A stretch of 5,968 nucleotides of DNA from Hyphomicrobiales bacterium. GTDB lineage: Bacteria; Pseudomonadota; Alphaproteobacteria; Rhizobiales; Devosiaceae. Below are positions 1-5,968 of this stretch, in pieces (the first letter of the stretch is position 1; each line of letters begins with the position of its first letter). The position numbers and the translations under genes were made by a program. Below the pieces are notes generated by a model. It was not told the DNA's origin and made no database searches. It saw only the letters and a list, made by a program, of their open reading frames with translations. The stretch lies in NCBI GenBank assembly GCA_026989045.1, contig JALSJY010000020.1:1-5968 (forward strand), written 5' to 3'.

Positions 1-67
1 GATCAGCGCCAATTTTATCACCCGATGGCTCACCAGCAAGGATAAAAATTTGTTTCCTAGCTTTCAT
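1..67 (-). CDS. lpxB: Lipid-A-disaccharide synthase LpxB (N-terminal fragment, continues beyond window)
   Basis: Only the first 22 codons are present; the gene runs off the low-coordinate edge. The visible residues read MKARKQIFILAGEPSGDKIG and then AD. The AGEPSGD signature with a preceding hydrophobic strand is the hallmark N-terminus of LpxB, a GT19 glycosyltransferase. From family knowledge, LpxB condenses UDP-2,3-diacylglucosamine with lipid X (2,3-diacylglucosamine 1-phosphate) at the inner membrane to form the tetra-substituted lipid A disaccharide. The ATG directly abuts the lpxI stop codon (TAAATG), so translation is probably coupled. A good ribosome binding site (AGGGGCAGG) lies inside the last codons of lpxI. 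LpxI makes the substrates of LpxB, which fits this adjacency. Identity is confident; nothing can be said about the rest of the protein. Confidence 0.93.
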   Translation of the reverse strand, partial: MKARKQIFILAGEPSGDKIGAD

Positions 68-904
68 TTAGCCTGCCCCTGCATGGTTCAGACTTACCCC
101 ATATACTGAAATAGAATGCTCTTGTGCCATAGCTTTAATTTTTTCCAATTCGATAATTATTGAATTATTTGCTTCAACGAAAATTGCGCTAATACCTGTG
201 TTTTTGACAGCTAAAATTGTGTTTGGGCCAATAGCAGGCAAGTCAACATAACTTGGCTGATTTGGCTTTTTTGTTTTTGCAAGAATTAAAATACTGCTTC
301 CATCACCAACCAACCCTGATTTTTTATGCTCATAAACCCTTTTTATCAATGCATCAGTTCCAGCAATATCTTCAACAGCAATGAGCCGATTTCCTGAGCA
401 AATAACAGCCTGACCTAGGTCTAACCTTCCTGCATCATAGGCTGTTTTAAGTGCATAAATTCCATATTTAATATCAGATTTTTTAAGCTTGGGTCCAGCA
501 ATAATCCCTTCACCTGCCAAGAGCTGCGGCATAATTTCATGCACAGCTATAATCTTTGCTCCAGTCGAAATTTCAAGTGCTTTTCCAAGTTTGGATAGGG
601 CGCTATCTCCACCAGAAATTGTTTTTTTGCTTTTATTACCAAGCAGTTTGAAGATATTTTGGCGGCTCTTGTCAGAAATTTGCGTGCCGCCCACCATGCA
701 AATATGAGAGGTTTTAAAGCGGCGAATATTAAAAATTATATCTACTGGGTTTGAGGCTTTAATGTATTTTACTTCCATATCTAAAAAATCAGCCCCTTTT
801 AGCAACGAAAGTATTTGAATTTCCCAGCCTAAAGCACTTGCTGATTGAGCTAAAAGATTTGGTAAAGCACCATCACCAGCAAGAATTGTAAGTCTCTTAC
901 TCAT
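68..904 (-). CDS. lpxI: UDP-2,3-diacylglucosamine pyrophosphatase LpxI
   Basis: The 278-residue protein matches the LpxI family (formerly DUF1009), the alphaproteobacterial replacement for LpxH. From family knowledge it hydrolyses UDP-2,3-diacylglucosamine to lipid X plus UMP, step 4 of lipid A synthesis, on the cytoplasmic side of the inner membrane. Visible signatures are the N-terminal LTILAGDGALP (residues 6-15), the GGD at 98-100, AGTDALI at 181-187, SGLVGDG at 196-202 and the C-terminal VDLPAIGP (220-227). Asp221 in that last motif is the likely counterpart of the catalytic Asp reported in Caulobacter LpxI (inferred from motif position). Length is typical for the family. The start ATG lies 6 bases after the lpxA stop with no clear Shine-Dalgarno sequence, which suggests coupling to lpxA. 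The stop abuts the lpxB start. Assignment is supported by both sequence and position. Confidence 0.95.
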   Translation of the reverse strand: MSKRLTILAGDGALPNLLAQSASALGWEIQILSLLKGADFLDMEVKYIKASNPVDIIFNIRRFKTSHICMVGGTQISDKSRQNIFKLLGNKSKKTISGGDSALSKLGKALEISTGAKIIAVHEIMPQLLAGEGIIAGPKLKKSDIKYGIYALKTAYDAGRLDLGQAVICSGNRLIAVEDIAGTDALIKRVYEHKKSGLVGDGSSILILAKTKKPNQPSYVDLPAIGPNTILAVKNTGISAIFVEANNSIIIELEKIKAMAQEHSISVYGVSLNHAGAG

Positions 905-910
905 ATTAAA

Positions 911-1729
911 TCACTGACTTGAGCCGCCATTGCGCGGTGTGCAGATTGAGCGATCAGACGCATTTATAAAATCAGCAACATCAGCAACCAATTTTGAGCC
1001 AGAAAAAATACTAGAAGCATCTTCAACACGCTCTCTTAAAGTTCCCTCAGAGGAAAAAAGCATTCTATAAGCAGCTCGTAGCGTATGAATTTCTTCTCTA
1101 TTAAAGCCACGTCTTTTTAACCCAACAAGATTAAGACCAGCAAGCTTTGCACGATTACCTATTACCATGCCATAAGGAATAACATCTGCATCAACCATAG
1201 AGTGCGCACCGATAAAGGCGTGCGAGCCAATTCGAACAAATTGATGCACAACTACCATGCCACCAATTGTAATAAAATCACCCGTAACACAATGCCCTGC
1301 CAACCCACTTAAATTAGCCATTATGACGTTATTGCCAACCCGACAATCATGAGCAATATGCGTGCCAGCCATTAGCAGGCAATTATCACCAACCGAGGTA
1401 ATCATACCGCCAGATTTCGTGCCTGGATTTAGCGTTGCATTTTCACGAATTATGCAGTTTTTACCAATTATAAGCTGGCTTTTTTCACCATGATATTTCA
1501 AGTCTTGGGGTTGATGACCAACAGAAGCGAATGGAAAAATTTTGGTATTTTGACCAACTTGAGTATATCCATCAATACTGACATGTGAGACAAGCTCTAC
1601 ACCATCATGCAACTCTACGTCAGCACCAACTATGCAATATGGTCCAATTTTTATGTCTTTGCCAAGTTTTGCTCCTGTTTCAACAATAGCTGATGGATGA
1701 ATATTATTTGAATTTGGTGAGCTGCTCAT
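911..1729 (-). CDS. lpxA: UDP-N-acetylglucosamine O-acyltransferase LpxA
   Basis: This 272-residue protein (E. coli LpxA is 262) transfers a 3-hydroxyacyl chain from ACP to the 3-position of UDP-GlcNAc, the first step of lipid A synthesis, in the cytoplasm. A left-handed beta-helix of hexapeptide repeats spans about residues 10-195, followed by the helical C-terminal domain containing LKRRGF (204-209). Key residues align at +2 to E. coli: His124, the catalytic His127 and Asp128 in HIAHDC, His146 in LAGH, and His162-Gln163 in VHQF. Gln75-Asp76 in PQDLKY match E. coli Gln73-Asp74. The position equivalent to the E. coli chain-length residue Gly173 is Ala175 here. I cannot tell from sequence whether the acceptor is UDP-GlcNAc or the 3-amino analogue used by some alphaproteobacteria. 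The start is preceded by GAGAGG inside the fabZ end; the fabZ stop is 6 bases upstream and lpxI starts 6 bases downstream. Confidence 0.97.
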   Translation of the reverse strand: MSSSPNSNNIHPSAIVETGAKLGKDIKIGPYCIVGADVELHDGVELVSHVSIDGYTQVGQNTKIFPFASVGHQPQDLKYHGEKSQLIIGKNCIIRENATLNPGTKSGGMITSVGDNCLLMAGTHIAHDCRVGNNVIMANLSGLAGHCVTGDFITIGGMVVVHQFVRIGSHAFIGAHSMVDADVIPYGMVIGNRAKLAGLNLVGLKRRGFNREEIHTLRAAYRMLFSSEGTLRERVEDASSIFSGSKLVADVADFINASDRSICTPRNGGSSQ

Positions 1730-1735
1730 ACGTGA

Positions 1736-2227
1736 TTATGCCTCTCGCATCATTGCGCCAACCTCGGCTTCTGCTACGACTTTTCCATCAACAATTGCTT
1801 TTGCACTATAGCGGCCAATTGATCCACGACGTTTTATCAGATCAAGGTGATATTCAAGCCTGTCACCAGGAACAACAGGTTTTCTAAACTTAGCCTTGTC
1901 AATTGTAAGCATATAGACATCGAATTTCTTACCACTTTCGCGTTCTTCAGCAATGACGATAGCCCCTGCTGTTTGCGCCATACCCTCAATAATCAAAACA
2001 CCAGGGAAAATTGGCTCGCCTGGAAAATGCCCTTGAAAAACTGGCTCATTAAAAGTAATATTCTTTATCCCGATTGCAGATTTATGACCATCAATTTCAA
2101 TGATTTTATCTAACATTAAAAATGGATAGCGCTGGGGAAGGCAATCCATAATTTCTTTGAGGTTAAGACTAGTTAAAATCCTAGCTTTATCCTGCTTCAT
2201 TGTCTCTTTTTGTTCACTTAAACTCAT
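1736..2227 (-). CDS. fabZ: 3-hydroxyacyl-[acyl-carrier-protein] dehydratase FabZ
   Basis: This 163-residue hot-dog-fold enzyme dehydrates 3-hydroxyacyl-ACP to trans-2-enoyl-ACP in type II fatty acid synthesis in the cytoplasm. The conserved N-terminal segment LPQRYPFLMLDKI is at residues 30-42. The active-site stretch is GHFPGEPIFPGVLIIEGMAQ (66-85), containing catalytic His67 and Glu81. KAKFRKPVVPGD (111-122) is the usual second signature. It is about a dozen residues longer than E. coli FabZ (151), all at the N-terminus. Met10 is a possible later start, but Met1 is favoured because its ATG overlaps the lpxD stop (ATGA) and a strong GAGGGGG site lies 8 bases upstream. Its place between lpxD and lpxA is the classical arrangement. 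It competes with LpxA and LpxD for 3-hydroxyacyl-ACP and so helps balance phospholipid against lipid A. Confidence 0.97.
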   Translation of the reverse strand: MSLSEQKETMKQDKARILTSLNLKEIMDCLPQRYPFLMLDKIIEIDGHKSAIGIKNITFNEPVFQGHFPGEPIFPGVLIIEGMAQTAGAIVIAEERESGKKFDVYMLTIDKAKFRKPVVPGDRLEYHLDLIKRRGSIGRYSAKAIVDGKVVAEAEVGAMMREA

Positions 2228-3252
2228 TTTTTATTCCCCCTCGTTAAACGTCTTGTTGCTGCAATTTCACGCCAAAAATCTTTTATATCTTGTGCGGGTG
2301 CTCCTGCAATCTTTGATTTTTCTGGCCAATCTTTTGTTACTGCAGCTCTCCCATGTATCATTGAGCCAGATCCAATTGTTAAATGCCCAGCCGTGCCAGC
2401 TCCGCCACCAAATAACACTCCATCTTCAATAATGGTTGATCCTGATATTCCACTTAAACCAGCAATTAGACAGTTTTTACCAATTTGGCAATTATGCCCA
2501 ATCTGCACCAGATTATCTATTTTAGTATTTTGTCCAATAGTCGTATCACCAAGCGCACCACGATCAATTGTAGTATTTGCGCCAACTTCGACATCATCTT
2601 GAATTATTACTCTGCCTAATTGTGGAATTTTTATATTTGCTTTACCTAAGTCTAGCCAACCAAAACCCTCTGTGCCAATTCTTGCACCAGCATGAATAAT
2701 GACATTATCACCTAGATGAGCAAATTCGATAGAGCTATTTGCACCAATGATGCAATTGCGTCCAATTGTTACACCTTGCCCAATTACAACATTTGGAGCA
2801 ATAATGCTGCCCTGCCCTATTTCAACATTATTAGCTATTGCTGAATTTTTACCAATGCTTACACCATCTTCATACTGTGCAGAAGTTTTCGTCATAGAGT
2901 TTTGCTGCAAAAGCTTTCTTGCAACTTGGTCAGGATAAAAAATCTTGAGTATTTCTATAAAAACTAATTGCGGGTCTTTTGTAATAATCGCTATTACATC
3001 TTGAGCAACTTCACTTGCCAAAGCCTGACTAACAACAACTACTTTTGATTGTGTTTGCTTTAATTCCTTTAGGTATTTTTTTTCTGCTACCAATGAGATT
3101 TCATCAGGCTTAGCATTTAATAACTCATTAGCACCAGAGACAAGAAAATTACCCTTTTCTTCATCAATAACAACCTCACTCTGCTCTATTAAACTTAGCA
3201 GTTTAGTGAGAGTAAAGGGTCCAGAGTTAGGATAAAAGCGCTGATCAACCAT
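2224..3252 (-). CDS. lpxD: UDP-3-O-acylglucosamine N-acyltransferase LpxD
   Basis: This 342-residue cytoplasmic enzyme (E. coli LpxD is 341) transfers a 3-hydroxyacyl chain from ACP to the 2-amino group of UDP-3-O-acyl-glucosamine, step 3 of lipid A synthesis. The N-terminal uridine-binding domain (about 1-110) includes the typical GPFTL (11-15) and VFIEILKIFYP (97-107). A hexapeptide-repeat left-handed helix (about 125-300) contains TEGFGW (194-199), NTTIDRGALGDT (226-237) and IGHNCQIG (251-258). His253 in GHN is the expected catalytic base, equivalent to E. coli His239. A C-terminal helical tail follows IAGAPA (315-320). The ATG lies 20 bases downstream of a terminator-like hairpin, with only a weak AGG 10 bases upstream. 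The stop codon overlaps the fabZ start by four bases. No skp lies upstream, as in the rhizobial order. Confidence 0.97.
   Translation of the reverse strand: MVDQRFYPNSGPFTLTKLLSLIEQSEVVIDEEKGNFLVSGANELLNAKPDEISLVAEKKYLKELKQTQSKVVVVSQALASEVAQDVIAIITKDPQLVFIEILKIFYPDQVARKLLQQNSMTKTSAQYEDGVSIGKNSAIANNVEIGQGSIIAPNVVIGQGVTIGRNCIIGANSSIEFAHLGDNVIIHAGARIGTEGFGWLDLGKANIKIPQLGRVIIQDDVEVGANTTIDRGALGDTTIGQNTKIDNLVQIGHNCQIGKNCLIAGLSGISGSTIIEDGVLFGGGAGTAGHLTIGSGSMIHGRAAVTKDWPEKSKIAGAPAQDIKDFWREIAATRRLTRGNKK
2236..2242 (-). promoter_or_regulatory. Ribosome binding site of fabZ
   Basis: The minus strand reads GAGGGGG, 8 bases before the fabZ ATG and inside the last codons of lpxD. It is the strongest Shine-Dalgarno match in the lpx block and supports choosing Met1 of FabZ rather than Met10. 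Together with the four-base stop/start overlap it implies efficient, coupled re-initiation at fabZ. Confidence 0.75.
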
Positions 3253-3267
3253 AATTTAAAAACCTAT

Positions 3268-3299
3268 AAAAATGCCGCAACGCATAAAACGTTGCGGCA
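3268..3299 (-). terminator. Intrinsic-terminator-like hairpin between bamA and lpxD
   Basis: A perfect 10-base inverted repeat (TGCCGCAACG at 3273-3282, CGTTGCGGCA at 3290-3299) flanks a 7-base loop. On the minus strand the GC-rich stem is followed at once by TTTTT (3272-3268), then ATAGG, then a second TTTTT. The other strand has no T-run after the stem, so the element is directional and acts on the bamA-to-lpxD transcript. It begins 26 bases after the bamA stop and ends 15 bases before the lpxD ATG. It could be a partial terminator or attenuator, or a stabilising 3' end for bamA mRNA. Confidence 0.75.
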
Positions 3300-3325
3300 C
3301 ATATCAATCTGTCACGAGAATAAAC

Positions 3326-5416
3326 TTAAAGCAAGGTTCTCATAGTCAACTGGAACATTTGCGTGCTATCAGCAGCATCTTGTTGCAAGATATGAGCAAA
3401 GTCACCGCGCAATGGCCCAAAAGGTGAATCCCAAATAATAGACACACCAGCTGATGAGCGAAGCGGGGTTGTATTGCCAGCAGTTGCAGCTAGCCCAGCG
3501 GCTGATTCAGCACCAAGATAGCCAACATCAACCCAAACAGCACCATTTAAGCCATATGATTCTGGCAACACTGGAATTGGGAATTCAATTTCAGCCGATA
3601 TACCAGCATAATAAGTGCTACCCAATTCTTCACCCGATGCCAAACGTGGTCCCATGCTTGTAAAACCACGAACCAAAGTAGAGTTTAGTCTATAGGTTTC
3701 AGTTTCATGCACACCAACACCACTTAAATGACTGATAACTCCTGCCTGCCCTTTAACAGAAGCAATTATTCCTGTATCTTCTAGGAAAGGAATAAAATAA
3801 CGCGCTTTTGCCTCTGTATTGATATAATTATTATCAAAGCCAACATATTGCTGTGTAAGTGTAGCAAACAAGCCATTAGTTGGTTTTTTTCTATCGTCCA
3901 GACCATTATAAGTTAAAGTATATCCAACAAATGACTTTGTTCGAATTTCACCATCTGCAATCAAAGCTGAATTTGGCGCAACACTACCATCAGAGAAAGT
4001 TTTACTCTCAAATCCTACAAACAATGATGTATGCAACTCATTAGTAACTGGCAAACCAATGCGGAATTTACCGCCTGTTGCATCTGAGCCATAAAAGCTT
4101 GATGCAGATTCTTCACTTATGCGTTTATACAAATCAATTCCAGCAGAGATTTTCAACCCCATAAAGCGTGGCTCAGTGAATGAAAAGTCATAAGTCTGAC
4201 CACCCTGAGTTGCACCAATTGCAACACGCAAATATTGACCACGTCCAAGAAAGTTGGTTTCATTAAGAGATATTTCACCCAAAACACCATCAGTAGAAGA
4301 ATAACCAGCTGTTAGGCCATAATCACCAGTTGAACTTTCTTCAACAGCGATGTTAATCACCGTTTTATCAGGTGCAGAGCCAGCGGCAGAGGTAACATTA
4401 ACAACAGAAAAATATCCAAGCGCCTCAATTGCACTCTTTCCCTTAGCAATAATTGAGCGATTAAACGGATCCCCTTCAGCAAAACCAAGCTCACGACGAA
4501 TAACAAAATCACGCGTTTTTTCATTGCCAATAATATTGATGCGCTCAATATAAACTCTTGCACCCTCATCAACTAAATAAGTAACATTAAAAATTTTATT
4601 TACTTCATCACGAGAAATGCGCGGACGAACGTCAGCAAAGGCATAACCCTGTGAGGTAGCGGCAAACGCCATATCTTGGGCAGTTTTTTGCAACTTAACA
4701 TTTGAATAGCGACTTCCCTCATGTGTGACAATTGAGCTTTTCAAAGCTTGCGTATCAAGTCCACCAATTGAAGTTTCAATACCAATTGCGCCAAATTCAT
4801 AATATTCACCCTCAGAAATTGTGAAATTAATGAAATAAGCATTTCGAGAAGCATCAAACTCACCAAATGCAGAAAGAACCTGCGCATCAGGATAACCACG
4901 ATTTGCATAATAAGCTCTAATTAGCTCGCTATCAAAGGCCAATTTATCTTCACTATAGCCATCGTCTTTTGTTAACCAGCTTAAAAGGTGAGTTTCTTTT
5001 GTGCGAATAACATCTTTTAACTTACCTGCGTCAATTGCATTATTCCCAGTAAAGTTGATACCTGCAATTCCAGAACGATCGCCCTCATCTATTGTAAAGA
5101 TAACGCGAACACGACCATTAGCAGCAATTTCTGTGCGAGTACTAATAACAGCATTAGTATAACCATCTTGCTTATAAGCTAATTCAATAGAGCGGGCATC
5201 AACTGCCAAACGCTCATTTGTAAACACACCAGAAGACGTAAGATCAATCATGCTAGAAAGTTGAGCATCTGAAAAACGCTGATTACCTTCAAATAACACA
5301 GCTGCAATCAGTTGATTTTCAGAACTTTGAGCCTGAGCCTGCACAATTGTTAATGGAGCTAGCACAACAAGGCTAATAGCCAATAATATATTACGAAATA
5401 GTTTAGTGATTTTCAT
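3326..5416 (-). CDS. bamA: Outer membrane protein assembly factor BamA (Omp85), four-POTRA form
   Basis: BamA is the core of the BAM complex that folds beta-barrel proteins into the outer membrane. I take the start at 5416, giving 696 residues, because the protein then begins with a clear Sec signal peptide (MKITKLFRNI, a hydrophobic stretch to about residue 25, cleavage near VQA or AQA at 27-29) and GAGCGGG lies 5 bases upstream. The frame stays open a further 72 codons upstream, but those residues look like neither a signal peptide nor a POTRA. Periplasmic POTRA-like domains fall at about 35-112, 116-203, 206-285 and 287-360. The second carries the LLSWL...YSEDKL insertion typical of POTRA3, so the first is POTRA2 and POTRA1 seems absent. 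The barrel follows (about 361-696), with FLGRGQ (389-394), SFTEP (412-416), the VRGF lid-loop motif (582-585) and SPFGPLR (664-670). The last residues, FQLTMRTLL, lack the usual terminal aromatic. At 696 residues it is shorter than E. coli BamA (810). Confidence 0.95.
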   Translation of the reverse strand: MKITKLFRNILLAISLVVLAPLTIVQAQAQSSENQLIAAVLFEGNQRFSDAQLSSMIDLTSSGVFTNERLAVDARSIELAYKQDGYTNAVISTRTEIAANGRVRVIFTIDEGDRSGIAGINFTGNNAIDAGKLKDVIRTKETHLLSWLTKDDGYSEDKLAFDSELIRAYYANRGYPDAQVLSAFGEFDASRNAYFINFTISEGEYYEFGAIGIETSIGGLDTQALKSSIVTHEGSRYSNVKLQKTAQDMAFAATSQGYAFADVRPRISRDEVNKIFNVTYLVDEGARVYIERINIIGNEKTRDFVIRRELGFAEGDPFNRSIIAKGKSAIEALGYFSVVNVTSAAGSAPDKTVINIAVEESSTGDYGLTAGYSSTDGVLGEISLNETNFLGRGQYLRVAIGATQGGQTYDFSFTEPRFMGLKISAGIDLYKRISEESASSFYGSDATGGKFRIGLPVTNELHTSLFVGFESKTFSDGSVAPNSALIADGEIRTKSFVGYTLTYNGLDDRKKPTNGLFATLTQQYVGFDNNYINTEAKARYFIPFLEDTGIIASVKGQAGVISHLSGVGVHETETYRLNSTLVRGFTSMGPRLASGEELGSTYYAGISAEIEFPIPVLPESYGLNGAVWVDVGYLGAESAAGLAATAGNTTPLRSSAGVSIIWDSPFGPLRGDFAHILQQDAADSTQMFQLTMRTLL

Positions 5417-5643
5417 TTTTTCCCGCTCAACTTTTCTTTTCGCCCCTATAATTCCAAACATGGAAAAATCGGACAGTTCAATAAAATAGCCCAGTAAGGG
5501 ACATAAATGCCCATTAGCTCGATTCTTACATATATGTTTTAGAGGTTTTTTACCTAAGAGCAAGCAAAAATAGGTCGCAAAGTTACTAAAAGATTGGTTA
5601 AAGTGCCTAAAGTGCAACAGGTTGGCACACAAATTCCAAAGAA
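5417..5643 (-). other. rseP-bamA intergenic leader, no gene recognised
   Basis: This 227-base gap is the largest non-coding stretch in the window. The bamA frame is open across it but encodes an unconvincing peptide. Directly after the rseP stop there is an imperfect palindrome at 5612-5628 (GTGC arms, 17 bases overall) and an adjacent direct repeat of TAAAGTGC (5599-5606 and 5608-5615, 9-base period). I checked the minus strand for -35/-10 pairs with 16-18 base spacing and found none I would call. Given the size of the gap, a bamA promoter or mRNA leader here is likely but is inferred from spacing only. Confidence 0.5.
5422..5428 (-). promoter_or_regulatory. Ribosome binding site deciding the bamA start
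   Basis: The minus strand reads GAGCGGG, then five A residues, then ATG at 5416. It precedes a methionine that opens a clean signal peptide. Upstream in-frame methionines at 5461 and 5632 would place 15 or 72 extra residues in front of the signal peptide, so this site supports the shorter protein. Confidence 0.65.
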
Positions 5644-5968
5644 TCAGGTCAAGTCATTTATTAGTGTAAAAACCATTAACGAAAGAACTAAAAATAAACC
5701 AATTTTATAACCTAGCTCTTGAATGCGCATACTAAGTGGCTTTTTGCGCACCAACTCAATTATATAATATAGCAAATGACCACCATCTAGCATTGGAATT
5801 GGCAATAAATTGAATATACCGATGTTTAACGACAATAATGCGGCTAAATTGATCAAAGCAATAATGCCAAGCGTTGCCACCTCACCAGAGACTTTAGCAA
5901 TTTTTACTGGCCCACCAAGCTGCTCTAAATCACCTCGCCCAACGAAAAAATCACCAATAAACGCAGCC
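5644..5968 (-). CDS. rseP: RIP metalloprotease RseP (site-2 protease), C-terminal part only
   Basis: The gene enters from the high-coordinate edge; 107 codons and the stop are visible. An internal GTG at 5880 is not the start, since the frame continues to the window edge with RseP-like sequence (LEQLGGPVKIAKVSGEVATL). This includes the GGPV-IA-SG segment that follows the PDZ region. Next come a hydrophobic membrane segment (IIALINLAALLSLNIGIFNL), the LPIPMLDGGHL motif that carries the metal-ligand Asp of M50 proteases, and a final membrane segment (about IGLFLVLSLMVFTLI). The HExxH motif lies outside the window. From family knowledge RseP cleaves transmembrane anti-sigma factors and leftover signal peptides within the inner membrane. 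The rseP-bamA pairing is widespread in proteobacteria. Whether the downstream genes share its transcript is uncertain because of the 227-base gap. Confidence 0.93.
   Translation of the reverse strand, partial: AAFIGDFFVGRGDLEQLGGPVKIAKVSGEVATLGIIALINLAALLSLNIGIFNLLPIPMLDGGHLLYYIIELVRKKPLSMRIQELGYKIGLFLVLSLMVFTLINDLT

Noticed and set aside
489..707. Plus-strand frame with a hydrophobic stretch opposite lpxI
   Set aside because: Antisense to conserved LpxI motifs, with no matching ribosome site or family similarity.
1693..2113. Plus-strand open frames opposite lpxA and fabZ
   Set aside because: They lie wholly antisense to strongly conserved genes, have no family features and arise from the codon pattern of the opposite strand.
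1205..2900. Recurrent short motifs such as ACCAATT across lpxA and lpxD that look like DNA repeats
   Set aside because: They encode the Ile-Gly steps of hexapeptide repeats and are explained by protein structure.
2157..2938. Plus-strand open frames opposite lpxD with Pro/Ile-rich repeats
   Set aside because: Their repetitive look is the mirror of the LpxD hexapeptide repeats; no independent coding signal.
3253..3325. Possible remnant of skp between bamA and lpxD
   Set aside because: The gap is only 73 bases and is largely taken up by the hairpin; absence of skp here is normal for the rhizobial gene order.
4357..4572. Leucine-rich minus-strand frame inside bamA, resembling a membrane protein
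   Set aside because: It is an alternate frame of well-conserved POTRA-coding DNA; the hydrophobicity is a frame artefact.
5460..5490. Possible promoter with TTGAAC as -35 on the minus strand before bamA
   Set aside because: No acceptable -10 lies 16-18 bases downstream; the nearby TTATAG is about 25 bases away.

Overview
This 5,968-base window is one contiguous envelope-biogenesis operon. Every real gene lies on the minus strand. In transcript order (high to low coordinates) they are rseP (3' end only), bamA, lpxD, fabZ, lpxA, lpxI and lpxB (first 22 codons only). The gene order, the absence of skp between bamA and lpxD, and the use of LpxI rather than LpxH for the UDP-2,3-diacylglucosamine hydrolase step all point to an alphaproteobacterium, most like the Hyphomicrobiales arrangement. 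The DNA is AT-rich by eye (roughly 40% G+C, not computed), so a low-GC lineage is likely. I cannot name a genus.

Layout, reading along the transcript: 5968-5644 holds the C-terminal 107 codons of the site-2 protease RseP. 5643-5417 is a 227-base gap with no convincing gene or promoter. 5416-3326 is bamA, encoding the outer-membrane insertase. 3325-3253 is a short gap with a strong terminator-like hairpin. 3252-1 is the compact lipid A ('Raetz') block lpxD-fabZ-lpxA-lpxI-lpxB, whose genes are separated by 6 bases, 0 bases or a 4-base overlap.

How the genes work together: LpxA, LpxD, LpxI and LpxB carry out steps 1, 3, 4 and 5 of lipid A synthesis; LpxC (step 2) is not in the window. FabZ draws on the same 3-hydroxyacyl-ACP pool used by LpxA and LpxD. 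BamA inserts outer-membrane proteins, and RseP cleaves membrane-embedded anti-sigma factors or signal-peptide remnants.

I found no undescribed multi-gene system: the cluster is a known one. Points that deserve attention are: a BamA that appears to have four POTRA domains (POTRA1 missing) and a non-aromatic C-terminus; an intrinsic-terminator-like hairpin inside the operon, so close to lpxD that no promoter fits behind it; and an Ala at the position that sets acyl-chain length in LpxA.
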